Below are positions 36,793 through 46,186 of a stretch of DNA of 64,000 nucleotides, piece after piece (the first letter of the stretch is position 1; every line of letters begins with the position of its first letter). The DNA is taken from positions 124,001 to 188,000 of the forward strand of contig CAILEP010000022.1 of the NCBI GenBank assembly GCA_903833275.1, read 5' to 3'. This stretch comes from an uncultured Bdellovibrionales bacterium. Its GTDB lineage: Bacteria > Bdellovibrionota > Bdellovibrionia > Bdellovibrionales > UBA1609. A program made the translations under genes and the position numbers. The notes beneath the pieces are model-generated. The model was given only the letters and a program-made list of their open reading frames with translations. It had not been told where the DNA came from and made no database searches.

Positions 36793-37839
36793 ATGCTTAA
36801 TCCCTTACGATTGCAGCTCGACTGGAGCAGCCGTCGCGCCATCTTAATTTTCGTTATTTGCTTAATCAGCGGATTGATCGGCGCGCCGAGCACTTTTGCC
36901 CAATCGGGGCAGACAAAATTGGCAGCGCCGTCAGCAGATTCGACGGCGCTCACAGATTCGGCGGCGCCCACAAAATCGGCGGCGCTCGCGCCCACGACGC
37001 AAAAAGAATTGAAACCGTTGACCCGCCAAAATTTAGGCTCGGCCGATAGTGAAATCACTTTACCGAAGTGGGAGTTCGGCTTCGGGGCCGCTGCATTTTA
37101 CCTCAACGACTACCCCGGCTCTGACCAACAACATCTTCGCTGGCTGCCGCTGCCTTTCGTCGTTTATCGAGGCGATTTCATTCGCACCGACCCACAGGGT
37201 AAATTTCGCGGCATGTTCTTCAATAGCACCGAGATTGATATCGACGCGAGTATCGACGGGTCGTTTCCGGTCGACTCCAGCAAAAATACCGCACGCGCTG
37301 GCATGCACCCGCTAGACTGGATGGGCGAAATCGGGCCGAGAGCCTTGGTTCACATCATCGGCCACCAAATTGTAAATCTAGATTTGTCATTGCCCGTGCG
37401 TTGGGTGTTCTCGACCGATGGCACGCGCATCGATGACCGCGGTTTCGACTTCAACCCCGAGCTAAAATTTCACCATCGCGCAATGTTCGACCCCAACGGC
37501 GCGTTTAATCTTTTTATCGGAGCCGCGTGGGGCACTCGCGAACTCAATCGATATTTTTACGACGTGCAACCGGCATTTGCGACGACCGACCGACCGGCCT
37601 ACTCGTCGGCCCCCGGGTTTATGTATGACTATGTTGGCCTTTACTATATGCACACGGCATCGTCGAACAACCGGCTGCACTACTTTGGCGGAGTTATAAA
37701 ATATTATCTCGGCGACTCGAGCAATCGCGCAAGCCCACTCATGAAGGCGATCGAGAATGAGTCCTATTACGCCGGTGTTATTCTAAACCTCTACCGCAGC
37801 GAAGCCCGAGAATCTCGCCGCGCCATTTTTCAACACTAA
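36793..37839 (+). CDS. MipA/OmpV-family outer membrane protein
   Basis: After an N-terminal membrane/signal segment and a low-complexity Ala/Thr/Ser/Pro linker (residues 44-70, encoded by imperfect repeats of GCGGCGC-rich units), the chain shows MipA/OmpV features: EFGFGAAAFYLNDYPGSD, LPLPFVVYRGDF, an SSTEIDIDASIDGSFPV-like block and a late YYAGVILNLYR end. The family scaffolds wall enzymes or acts as an outer membrane protein. The long linker between signal and barrel is unusual. Confidence 0.85.
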   Translation: MLNPLRLQLDWSSRRAILIFVICLISGLIGAPSTFAQSGQTKLAAPSADSTALTDSAAPTKSAALAPTTQKELKPLTRQNLGSADSEITLPKWEFGFGAAAFYLNDYPGSDQQHLRWLPLPFVVYRGDFIRTDPQGKFRGMFFNSTEIDIDASIDGSFPVDSSKNTARAGMHPLDWMGEIGPRALVHIIGHQIVNLDLSLPVRWVFSTDGTRIDDRGFDFNPELKFHHRAMFDPNGAFNLFIGAAWGTRELNRYFYDVQPAFATTDRPAYSSAPGFMYDYVGLYYMHTASSNNRLHYFGGVIKYYLGDSSNRASPLMKAIENESYYAGVILNLYRSEARESRRAIFQH

Positions 37840-38115
37840 GAGTTGGAAGGCGTGTCCGAGGCGAACTCCGTGAACTCGTGTTTTAACGAATCTAGCCGCC
37901 GCAAATCGACTGCGCGCCAGATCACTTTACCGCAGACCGAATATTTACTAATAAAATCATTATATTAGCCCGACAATAGGTTGGTCACCCGTGCAGACAA
38001 ATCACGGCCACATGAAGCCCAAGGCCACAAAAAATAGGCTCGCGGGCCGCCCGAACGAATTTACGAAAGGTAATACCCTACCTTTTGGGCACGCATTGTG
38101 CACTGCTATAGGAGC
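37840..38115. other. Intergenic region upstream of the transglutaminase-like barrel gene
   Basis: About 275 bases with no gene. A short palindrome AAAGGTA..TACCTTT lies at about 38065-38085, close upstream of the next gene and could be an operator. No clear promoter boxes. Confidence 0.35.
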
Positions 38116-39960
38116 ATGACAAAGCAAGGCCCCTCGAATCATTCGGCAGTTCTCTTCGGTGCCCCAATCGGCCCGTTGGCCACCCTGATATTGGTCGGAG
38201 TGTTTGCCTACTTATTTGGTGGCGATCTTGCTCGAGCCCAAGCGCCAGGGGCACCGCCCCCGAATAGCGCTACAAACTCAGAGCAAGGGCTCTTAGATAT
38301 CTCGGTGGTTTACGAAGCCCGCCGCGACAGCAGCGGCGCCCTCACTGTTCAAAGTCTTGTGCCGGCGTCTGGCGTGCCGCTCGACCCGGAAACCACGAAT
38401 CTATTGGACGCCATTTCGGGCCTGCCGACGACACAATTTCCGGCGGCTCAAAACTTTGAGCAATCGATAGCCCTCTTGCAAAGCCAAAGTGCCACGATGA
38501 CTGCGCAAGAAAAGCTTTTTCTGCTGTCACGCTTAGGCACCGCTCTCGCTCAGGGCTATGATTACTCGTTAAAAAACGCGACGCTTGAACAAGTCTTTGA
38601 AAATTTAAAAACCTCTGGTCATGCCGGTGGTATTTGCGGCGACATCCACACCTACCTTGCGCGCGCCGAAACGGCGTTGGGTTTTTCGGCGGCGGCGCTT
38701 ACCTCTGGTACCACCGCCCGCGATAATCACTTTGATGCCATTTTTAAAGACTCCACAACCGGCCACTATTACGTTCAAAATTATGGCCAAATTGTGGCAA
38801 CTAATGCCACCACCGTGCAAGAGGCAGTGGACATCTCAACACGCCTTCTTGGGCCGCTGACGGGCGCCTCGAGCATCGAATCACTGCCGGGTTTGTTTCA
38901 CACTTATATTCCACGCACCGCCCGTTGGGTAAACGAGCAGCTTGACCAAGGCGCCAGCTTTGAAGGCCCCAACACCTACATCGTCGCGAAACTTTCAAAT
39001 GCCAATGATTTAGTCGAGTTTCAACTTCGCCACGCGTTCTCTGACGCCCTCCAAAGCAAAGCGTTTTTGGTTCACTCTTTAGCCCACGAGTCTGAAGGTG
39101 ACTTTCAGCTTGATGCCGTTGGTGTATCTAGTAGCTTGCGCGGCACAAAACTAAAAGCTTGGAATGGCTTGATCGATGACCTGACCTATTCTGTCGATGC
39201 CCGCGCTGGTGGATTACAAATTTCAACACCGACATTATTTAACAATACATTTGCGCCATTGTTCGGCACCCAAGACCAAAACCGCTGGACGCGAGACGAT
39301 TTCTTTGCCGGGGTCAACATCAGGGGCTCAGCACGCATCAATCAGTTCACCGGCAAACTCGAATTCGCCGGGCAAACGATCGACTACAAAAATAAAAGCA
39401 CCGGGTCGGGCAACAGCAGGCTCGATGCGGGCCTCGCCTACCAGCCTAAAAATTCAAACGTCACCTTGGGGCTCGATCGCACCTTTGAATTCGTACCACG
39501 CGATAGTGGCGTCAATCTAAAGCTAAAGCCTGAAACCTCGTACGATAAAGTCAGCATCATTATCGATAGTCGAGGCGACAAAACTCAACCGTATCTTTCG
39601 TATCGTGGCGAACTCTATATTATGGAAGGCTTCGCGGCAGACGCCGCTCGCGGTCTACGGCATGCCATTCAAGCCGTAGTGCCCAGTGAGCAACTCGGCG
39701 ATTTCAGCGTTGTTCTCGACATCAATAGAATTACACATAACACCGCAAAGGACCCCTTTTACGATGTGCCCGCCTCATCAACGATAAAAGCCGCCTGGCG
39801 TAAGTCGCTGACCCAAGCCACAGAGATTGGTGCCGAAGTCAGCCGAGAAGACCATCAACCCTATTTTGCCTTCGAAGAGCCGGGTCAAGTGACGCCGGGC
39901 CTATTGAATTCAAATTCAAAACGCGTCAGAGGCTATGTTTGGATTCGCCATAAGATGTAG
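38116..39960 (+). CDS. Exported protein: transglutaminase-like domain plus probable barrel
   Basis: The signal region ends near ARAQAPG. Residues 80-270 have a Cys174 in GGICGDIHTYLARA and a His205 in DNHFDAIFKDSTTGHYYVQNYG, a layout like the Cys-His pair of transglutaminase or cysteine-peptidase folds. From about 290 to 614 the chain is strand-rich and ends in RVRGYVWIRHKM, like a barrel. I know no family with both parts. ATG 38116 is preferred; GTG 38098 is six codons upstream. It is the second of three transglutaminase-like genes in the window. Confidence 0.6.
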   Translation: MTKQGPSNHSAVLFGAPIGPLATLILVGVFAYLFGGDLARAQAPGAPPPNSATNSEQGLLDISVVYEARRDSSGALTVQSLVPASGVPLDPETTNLLDAISGLPTTQFPAAQNFEQSIALLQSQSATMTAQEKLFLLSRLGTALAQGYDYSLKNATLEQVFENLKTSGHAGGICGDIHTYLARAETALGFSAAALTSGTTARDNHFDAIFKDSTTGHYYVQNYGQIVATNATTVQEAVDISTRLLGPLTGASSIESLPGLFHTYIPRTARWVNEQLDQGASFEGPNTYIVAKLSNANDLVEFQLRHAFSDALQSKAFLVHSLAHESEGDFQLDAVGVSSSLRGTKLKAWNGLIDDLTYSVDARAGGLQISTPTLFNNTFAPLFGTQDQNRWTRDDFFAGVNIRGSARINQFTGKLEFAGQTIDYKNKSTGSGNSRLDAGLAYQPKNSNVTLGLDRTFEFVPRDSGVNLKLKPETSYDKVSIIIDSRGDKTQPYLSYRGELYIMEGFAADAARGLRHAIQAVVPSEQLGDFSVVLDINRITHNTAKDPFYDVPASSTIKAAWRKSLTQATEIGAEVSREDHQPYFAFEEPGQVTPGLLNSNSKRVRGYVWIRHKM

Positions 39961-40003
39961 GCCTCTCGGCGAGCGCTATTGATGATACGAATATTTGCAG
40001 ATG

Positions 40004-40456
40004 CTAGCGTTTATGTTTTGCTCGCATGTGCTCAAGATACTGATTAAATTTATCCTGCAATTCGAAAAAATAGTCACTTCTGCGAAATTTAACGTTAATC
40101 ACTTCTCTGCCCTGAATTAGATTGTCGAGATTCATTTTTATCGACTGAATAGGCCCGGCAATTTTCTTAGACAAATGCAAGCCACCGATAACGACAATTA
40201 TAGTAAACGCCACAAGCAGAATGCCCAAAAAACCATTCGCCTGATTTTGAAGCTCGGCCATACCCTGCTTCACATTTTCTGTCGCTTCAATGCTGTTGTT
40301 TTGAAGAATAAATTTGAAGTTTACGAAGACAAAATTAATCATAAGGTAAAACACCAAACACGCCGCATAGAAAACCGTCAATGACCAGCGCACAAGCCCG
40401 TATTGCAACTGAGCATCTACGACTATTCTACGCTTAACTTTTGGCTTTTCTTCCAT
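40004..40456 (-). CDS. Two-helix membrane protein with HAMP-like domain
   Basis: Two membrane helices flank a short periplasmic loop of about 40 residues; the second is followed by a HAMP-like segment (LSKKIAGPIQSIKMNLDNLI) and ends without any output domain. The N-terminus before the first helix is basic and repeats a VKRRIVVD motif. GAGGGTGAG precedes ATG 40456. It may be a signalling accessory for another receptor. No neighbour reveals the partner. Confidence 0.7.
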   Translation of the reverse strand: MEEKPKVKRRIVVDAQLQYGLVRWSLTVFYAACLVFYLMINFVFVNFKFILQNNSIEATENVKQGMAELQNQANGFLGILLVAFTIIVVIGGLHLSKKIAGPIQSIKMNLDNLIQGREVINVKFRRSDYFFELQDKFNQYLEHMRAKHKR

Positions 40457-40598
40457 ACTCACCCTCTGTGCTTTAACTGTAATCTTGTGAGGCTGGTTCG
40501 CCACGCCCTTTTTGAAGCGGCTAGCCCAATGTCTGGAAAGTGGTCTATTCGGTGGTCTGGGCTCCAGTAAAGATAACGGTGTGGCCGAGGGTCAAAGC

Positions 40599-41612
40599 CT
40601 AATTCTGGCCGAGCTTGCCCGGCGAAAATGCACGAATCAAATTCTCGACGATGTAGTTCGCCCGCGCCGTATGGCTATGATATTTCTTTAAATGCGCGTA
40701 GGCGGCCGTTGAAATTTTGAGCCGCTCGCTCTCGTGCTGCAGATAGTAGCGACAGATATCGATTAAATCAGAAAGATCATCCTGGCAAAAAATCACGTGC
40801 TTTTTATGTTCAAAGTCATTGGGTATCTCGATATTCAATTTCTGGCTGACTAAAAGTGGGCCGAGCGCCGGGACTTCCCAATACCGAAGAGTGTCCCACC
40901 CGCCGCCGCGAAGACTTAAAACGATTTTGCACTTCGCGAGCTCTTCGTGATAGCGCCTACCTTTGTATTTGTAATTTTTAAAAACTTGATTTTTTGAGGT
41001 GCCATTACGATCGCAATCAAACTGCCCCTTCAAAAGATCAAGTCCCTGCGTGCGAATGGGATGTGATTCGACCGCCCAAAAACTTACGTCTTTGTCGAAC
41101 ACTCTCGACGGCTGTACCTTGAGCGCCGAGAAATTCATCGAAAAAGGCAAGGGCCGAACGTTATCTGCATATTTTGTGTCTTTTAAAAACTCACGCTTAA
41201 AAATAAAATCGAATGGGCGCTGGCGAATAGCCTCCTCCCACAAATGGCCGCATTTAAGGCGGTAGGCATCACCACCGATGGCCTCATGATCTCCGCCTTC
41301 AATCAACACAATAGGCGTTGATTTTGGTATCTCAGGTAAAACCTTTAGGTAAACCTCCAAAGCATCGGGCTTTAAACTTCCGAGAAAAACAAAATCGCAA
41401 TTATCTGGGCGAATCTCCGACGCGCGATAAATATCGGTTGCCGAAAAACCGGCTCCCCCTAAATTTTTAGGGTAAGGCTTGAAATTCAAATGATAGGTAA
41501 AATTGAACGGCAGATCGCGAATTGAGTGGCGCCCAAGAACGGCGGCAAGACCCGAAAAGGTCAAGTCTTGGGCGTAATCGAATTTTCTCGAATTAATAAA
41601 CAGAATCTTCAC
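40599..41612 (-). CDS. CgeB-like glycosyltransferase family 1 protein
   Basis: The C-terminal half has the nucleotide-sugar site pattern SLRGGGWDTLRYWEVPALGPLLVS, then DFEHKKHVIFCQDDLSDL and a helical end with YHSHTARANYIV, as in CgeB/Glyco_trans_1_2 proteins. The N-terminal half is a weaker Rossmann-like domain. It probably glycosylates a surface polymer and faces a GT4 gene head-to-head with a 94-bp gap that should hold both promoters. Confidence 0.75.
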   Translation of the reverse strand: MKILFINSRKFDYAQDLTFSGLAAVLGRHSIRDLPFNFTYHLNFKPYPKNLGGAGFSATDIYRASEIRPDNCDFVFLGSLKPDALEVYLKVLPEIPKSTPIVLIEGGDHEAIGGDAYRLKCGHLWEEAIRQRPFDFIFKREFLKDTKYADNVRPLPFSMNFSALKVQPSRVFDKDVSFWAVESHPIRTQGLDLLKGQFDCDRNGTSKNQVFKNYKYKGRRYHEELAKCKIVLSLRGGGWDTLRYWEVPALGPLLVSQKLNIEIPNDFEHKKHVIFCQDDLSDLIDICRYYLQHESERLKISTAAYAHLKKYHSHTARANYIVENLIRAFSPGKLGQN

Positions 41613-41706
41613 GCGCTAAAAGTATCGTTATCGACTGGGTTTTGCAACCCTACCCCTGGCGGTTTGAGCGTGATTTTGACTTCATTCTAAGATACAAAGC
41701 TCATAT

Positions 41707-42813
41707 ATGATCAAAGTTTTGCATATTGGCACCGACCTTCAATGGCGCGGTGGCGAGCACCAGATTCAACTTCTCGGCCTTGGCTTAAAACCTTTAGGCG
41801 TAGAAACCTACGTCGCCTATCCGAAAGCGAGTTTGGCCCTTGAAAAGTTTAAGGCCAATTTCAAATGCCACGCCATGCCCAAATCTCTCGATGCTGCGGC
41901 TGCCGGACTGATTGAGTTTGCCGATAATAACGAGATTCAAATCGTTAACGCCCATTCGTCGAAAGCCCATAAGCTCGCTCTTGCCATAAAAAACAGAACC
42001 GCCAAGCCCATTCGCGTTGTCGTCCACCGGCGCGTGACCGACTTCCCGAAATGGAATTTTTTTAGCAAGGCGAAATACCTTGATGACCAGGTTGACGCTT
42101 TCGTTGCGATTTCAAGTTTTATTGCCAAAATCCTTGAGTCAAACGGGGTGTCAAAAAATAAAATTTCAGTTATTCATGATTGCGCAGATCAAAATGATTA
42201 TAAAAATACGGATCGCACAAAAGCCCGCGCCAAATGGTTAGATCATTTACGCATAGACCTCGCAACATCAAATAAGCCCATTACGCTTATCGGGATTATT
42301 GCCGCCCTCACCCGCGAAAAAGGCCACAAGACCTTGCTCGAGGCGGCGGCGCTCATGACGGCTGACCAAAATTTTAAAATCGTGGTGGCCGGCCGCGGCC
42401 CTCTTGACGCCGCTTTAAAAAAGCAAGTGGCCAAGCTCAGGCTTGAAGACAAAATTTGTTTTTTGGGTCAAATCGACAACGTACCCAGTCTTCTCTCTGC
42501 GCTTGATATCGTCGTATTGCCCTCTACCTCCGAAGGGTTTGGCTCGATCTTGCTGGATGCGACGTTGGCCGGGTGCTCGCTTGTGGCCTCAAATGTAGGC
42601 GGCATACCTGAATTTGTGCGCCCGAATTTGACTGGGGCGCTTTTTGAGCCCCATGATCGCGCCGCGCTGGCGGAATGTTTGCGACGACAAATCGCCGAAC
42701 CGACATTTCGAAGCCAGTTACAAAAAAACGCTTTTGACCTCGCGCAATCTGAGTATTCTTTAGAAGCCACTAGTGCGAAAACCCTGGCCGTTTATCAGCG
42801 GCTCATTGATTAG
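41707..42813 (+). CDS. GT4-family glycosyltransferase
   Basis: A two-Rossmann-domain (GT-B) enzyme. The N-terminal domain starts VLHIGTDLQWRGGEHQ. In the C-terminal domain are IIAALTREKGHKTLLEA, VAGRGPLD, FLGQIDNV, and the E-x7-E motif in STSEGFGSILLDATLAGCSLVAS with GGIPEFV. These bind the sugar nucleotide. It is followed after 14 bases by a GT2 gene and likely works on LPS or capsule sugar chains. Confidence 0.9.
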   Translation: MIKVLHIGTDLQWRGGEHQIQLLGLGLKPLGVETYVAYPKASLALEKFKANFKCHAMPKSLDAAAAGLIEFADNNEIQIVNAHSSKAHKLALAIKNRTAKPIRVVVHRRVTDFPKWNFFSKAKYLDDQVDAFVAISSFIAKILESNGVSKNKISVIHDCADQNDYKNTDRTKARAKWLDHLRIDLATSNKPITLIGIIAALTREKGHKTLLEAAALMTADQNFKIVVAGRGPLDAALKKQVAKLRLEDKICFLGQIDNVPSLLSALDIVVLPSTSEGFGSILLDATLAGCSLVASNVGGIPEFVRPNLTGALFEPHDRAALAECLRRQIAEPTFRSQLQKNAFDLAQSEYSLEATSAKTLAVYQRLID

Positions 42814-42827
42814 AAAGGTCTCCCCCT

Positions 42828-43583
42828 GTGAATCGCATCTCGGCCGTAATTATAACACTGAATGAAGAGAAAAATATTGGCCGCTGCCTCGATGCGATCG
42901 CCGACTGGGTTGACGAGATTATTGTGCTCGACTCAGGCAGCACTGATCGAACAAAAGAAATCTGCACGCGCGTTTCAAAAGTAAAATGGCACGAGCAGAA
43001 GTGGCTAGGCTATGGCCAACAGAAAAATAAGGCGAACAGCTTTGCAACAGGCGAATACATCCTGTCACTCGACGCTGACGAAGTCGTTTCACCCGAACTA
43101 AAAGCCGAGATTCAAAAGCTGAAGCCCAATCTCAAGGGCATCTACCGCCTCAATCGAATCACCAACTATTGCGGCCAATGGATACACCATTGTGGCTGGC
43201 GGCCCGATTATCAGTGGCGCCTGTTTCCGAACGGTCAAGCCCAATGGAATGAGATGGAAGTTCACGAATTCTTGATCTTTGCCCAAAATCTACCGACCCA
43301 CACCCTCATGGGCGACTTACAACACTACTCTTACCATTCGATTTCGGATCACTGGCGCCGCGTTTTGCCTTACGCCACGCTCGGGGCAAAAAAGGTACGG
43401 CATAAGCCGGTATTCGCCTTGGCTTTGAAAGCTGTGTTGAACCCACCACTGCGCTTTATTAAAACCTATTTTCTGCAGCTTGGTTTTCTTGATGGTTATT
43501 ATGGCCTGGTCATTTGTTTGATTACAGCCTACGGGGTGTACAAAAAGTACTCCCTGGCCTGTCAAAAATCGATTCGTGGCTAG
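42828..43583 (+). CDS. GT2-family LPS core glycosyltransferase (WaaE/KdtX-like)
   Basis: The GT-A fold has SAVIITLNEEKNIGRCL, the VLDSGSTDRT motif and the metal-binding LDADEVVS. A C-terminal hydrophobic segment follows. The WaaE/KdtX branch adds glucose to the inner core of LPS; the HHCGWRPDYQWRLF block is a sign of that branch. The start is GTG with AAGG 10 bases away. Confidence 0.85.
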   Translation: MNRISAVIITLNEEKNIGRCLDAIADWVDEIIVLDSGSTDRTKEICTRVSKVKWHEQKWLGYGQQKNKANSFATGEYILSLDADEVVSPELKAEIQKLKPNLKGIYRLNRITNYCGQWIHHCGWRPDYQWRLFPNGQAQWNEMEVHEFLIFAQNLPTHTLMGDLQHYSYHSISDHWRRVLPYATLGAKKVRHKPVFALALKAVLNPPLRFIKTYFLQLGFLDGYYGLVICLITAYGVYKKYSLACQKSIRG

Positions 43584-43585
43584 GC

Positions 43586-44428
43586 TTATTTTAAGCTCAC
43601 CAAATATTCTTGGATAAATTTTTCGAGGCTCGCCTGCCAAGTCGGTATCGAAAGACCAGAGACTTTCGATATCTTGGTTTTGTCTAAAACGCTGTAATGC
43701 GGGCGCACTGCCGGCAATGGGTACTCGCTCGTTTTGATAGGCGTAAGTGGGGTTTTACTTTTTGTCAGGTGCAAAATCTCTTTGGTGAGCTCGTACCAAC
43801 TGCATTGCCCCATATTCGAATAGTGAAACACCTCACCCCGAAATTGAGCGGGGGCTTCGGCGATGTGCGCCACCATGGCGACCAAATCGCTAGCATTTGT
43901 CGGGGTCCCAATTTGATCATCGACCACTTTCAACTGATCGCGAGTGGCAGCCAATTCGATCATGCGTTTGACGAAATTTTTATTAAATGCAGAATAGACC
44001 CACGAAGTGCGAATGACGACCGAGTTTTTGTTATTTTGAAACGCGGCTTTTTCACCAAGCAGCTTGCTTTGCCCATAATAATTTAAGGGGCCGGTCGAGT
44101 CTGTTTCAAGGTACGGGGCTTTCTTGTCGCCTGAAAACACATAGTCGGTTGAAATTTGAATTAACGTACCACAACACTTCGCCAATTCGCCCACCGCCGC
44201 AGCATTCAACAGTTCAGCCTCAGCGCGGCTCTTTTCGGCGTCATCCACCGCTGTAAATGCCGCAAAATTAATAATAACCGCGGGTTGTGTTTCAAACGCC
44301 CAGGCGATTGATTTTAAGTTCGTCAGGTCTAAATCGTGGCGATCTAAATAAACCCAATTGGGCCGAATCTTTTTAAGAGCCTTACCAAGTTGACTATTTG
44401 CGCCAACAACGACAATTTCAGATTTCAC
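43586..44428 (-). CDS. rfbD: dTDP-4-dehydrorhamnose reductase
   Basis: An extended short-chain dehydrogenase that makes dTDP-L-rhamnose with NADPH. Seen: GANSQLGKAL nucleotide loop, YYGQSK catalytic Tyr-Lys, STDYVFSG and a substrate region DQIGTPT. GTG 44428 overlaps the rfbC stop as GTGA. RfbA and RfbB, for the first two steps, are not in the window. Confidence 0.92.
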   Translation of the reverse strand: MKSEIVVVGANSQLGKALKKIRPNWVYLDRHDLDLTNLKSIAWAFETQPAVIINFAAFTAVDDAEKSRAEAELLNAAAVGELAKCCGTLIQISTDYVFSGDKKAPYLETDSTGPLNYYGQSKLLGEKAAFQNNKNSVVIRTSWVYSAFNKNFVKRMIELAATRDQLKVVDDQIGTPTNASDLVAMVAHIAEAPAQFRGEVFHYSNMGQCSWYELTKEILHLTKSKTPLTPIKTSEYPLPAVRPHYSVLDKTKISKVSGLSIPTWQASLEKFIQEYLVSLK

Positions 44429-44991
44429 TTGGCTTGCCAATCTTGGGTTTCTACGACGGTTTTCAACGAAGGCAGCTTGCGGTCTTTGTCAGAAAGTACA
44501 ATCTTGTCGATTGCTATCGGCCAGCGAAAATTCAATCCAGGGTCGAGTGGGTTGATGCCACTTTCGTTTTGCGGGCTATAAAAATTGTCACATTTATAAA
44601 TGATGGTCGCGGTCTCGCTTAATACCACAAACCCGTGCGCAAACTGCCGCGGCACCAATATTTGAAGGCCTTTCTCATCGTCAAGCTCAACTGAAAACAC
44701 CTTGGTAAAAGTCGGTGAGGTTGGGCGAAGATCAACAACGACATCAAGAATTCGACCTTGAGCCACACGCAAAACCTTGGTCTGCGCAAACGCGCCTCGC
44801 TGATAGTGCAAGCCTCTTAGCACTCCAAAGCTCGATACCGACTGATTGTCTTGTACAAAATTATGGCTAATGCCTGCTGCAGCCCAGTCTTTGGCGTTAT
44901 AAGACTCAACAAAAGAGCCGCGGCGATCACCAAAGACCTTAGGTTGAATTAAAAGAAGGTCTGGGAAGTCTGTTTTTTGAATCTCGAGCAT
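44425..44991 (-). CDS. rfbC: dTDP-4-dehydrorhamnose 3,5-epimerase
   Basis: A cupin-fold epimerase: GDRRGSFVESYN, the LRGLHYQ metal-free active site with His, VVVDLRPTSPTF and the QFAHGFVVLS segment with the base. Length 188 fits. ATG 44991 is taken; codons upstream run to 45066 without homology. It pairs with rfbD in dTDP-rhamnose synthesis for LPS. Confidence 0.93.
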   Translation of the reverse strand: MLEIQKTDFPDLLLIQPKVFGDRRGSFVESYNAKDWAAAGISHNFVQDNQSVSSFGVLRGLHYQRGAFAQTKVLRVAQGRILDVVVDLRPTSPTFTKVFSVELDDEKGLQILVPRQFAHGFVVLSETATIIYKCDNFYSPQNESGINPLDPGLNFRWPIAIDKIVLSDKDRKLPSLKTVVETQDWQAK

Positions 44992-45097
44992 TCTTTTTTT
45001 TACCCTTTCAAGCCGCCGCTTGCTACAAATTATTGAACAGAACCTAACGCCATGACAATGTTGCATTTTTTCAATTTAAATAATATCAATTAAGATC

Positions 45098-45916
45098 ATG
45101 TCAAAGCCGAAAGCCACAGTTGTCATAGCCTTTTATAACAAAGTTCGATTTTTAGAGCTCGTTCTGGCGGGCTTTTCTCGACAGACTGAAACCAACTTTG
45201 AAGTCATTATCGCCGACGATGGTTCGACGGCTGAAAATGTCGCCAAAGTTCATGCTCTGATACCACAGTACCCCTTTCGCATCAGCCATATGTGGCAAGA
45301 AGACAATGGTTTTCGAAAAAACGTGATTTACAATAAGGCCATTGTCGCGGCTCAAGCTGACATCATTATTTTTGTTGATGGCGACTGCATACCGCACGCC
45401 CAATTTGTAAAAGAACACACCAATTCAACTCGACTTGGTTTTTGTTCAGCCGGTCGCCGGGTGAATATGTCTTCGCAGCTTTCAGATTCGTTAACGACTG
45501 AAGCTGTGAAAAGCGGAGTGCTTGAAAAATCAAACATACGCTTTTTTCTGGATGCCTGGCGCGGCCGAGGCAATCACAGTGGCCAAGGCTATTATGTTAC
45601 AAAACCGCTTTTACGAAAACTTATTAACCAGCGCGACCGCGGTGTCTTAGGATCTAATTTTTCTGTTCACAAACAAGACCTAATCGAAATCAACGGTTTT
45701 GACGAACGTTATGTTCACCCGGCCGTTGGCGAAGACACGGATATTGAATTTCGCCTTCGCCTCAAGGGCGTTCAAGTGCTCTATTTGATTAACGTCGCCA
45801 ATCAATATCACCTCTATCACCGAATTCTACAGCGCGAAGAAGAGAACCCACGCCTCTTCGCGCAGGTTAAAAAAGAAAACAAGTATTTTGCTGCCCTTGG
45901 CATTAGTAAAAAGTAG
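45098..45916 (+). CDS. GT2-family glycosyltransferase with C-terminal galactosyltransferase-like part
   Basis: The GT-A domain has VVIAFYNKVRFLE, ADDGST and the metal motif DGDCIP. The second half holds NGFDERYVHPAVGEDTDIEFRLRLKG, the C-terminal motif of Glyco_transf_7C enzymes. The acceptor is not known; place among LPS genes suggests a surface glycan. It is divergent from rfbC with a 106-bp gap. Confidence 0.87.
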   Translation: MSKPKATVVIAFYNKVRFLELVLAGFSRQTETNFEVIIADDGSTAENVAKVHALIPQYPFRISHMWQEDNGFRKNVIYNKAIVAAQADIIIFVDGDCIPHAQFVKEHTNSTRLGFCSAGRRVNMSSQLSDSLTTEAVKSGVLEKSNIRFFLDAWRGRGNHSGQGYYVTKPLLRKLINQRDRGVLGSNFSVHKQDLIEINGFDERYVHPAVGEDTDIEFRLRLKGVQVLYLINVANQYHLYHRILQREEENPRLFAQVKKENKYFAALGISKK

Positions 45917-46116
45917 TGCCCTATCGAATGGCTAGACCAAGGGTCTAAGTCAAAGAATTACCGAGCGCGACCGGCTCGCTGCATCTTAAAAAACCTGCAA
46001 AAAAGACTGCCTTTATATAGATTGCGTTAAGGCCAATCGGCGCCAATCGAAAACTAGACCGCACTTATATGCATCAAATGTTCACACCAAAAACGAAATG
46101 AATTAGACTCTTAGGC

Positions 46117-46164
46117 TAAGAGATCAAATAAGAGATCGAACAAGAGAACGAACAAGAGCCAAAA
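46117..46164 (+). repeat. 12-bp tandem repeat, four units
   Basis: Units TAAGAGATCAAA, TAAGAGATCGAA, CAAGAGAACGAA and CAAGAGCCAAAA run from 46117 to 46164, 22 bases before the kinase ATG. They fall in the leader or promoter of the kinase gene. Confidence 0.75.
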
Positions 46165-46186
46165 CCTTATTCGAGGGCAGAAAACT

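Noticed and set aside
43586-44991. Complete dTDP-rhamnose operon
   Set aside because: Only rfbC and rfbD are present; rfbA and rfbB are not found in the window.
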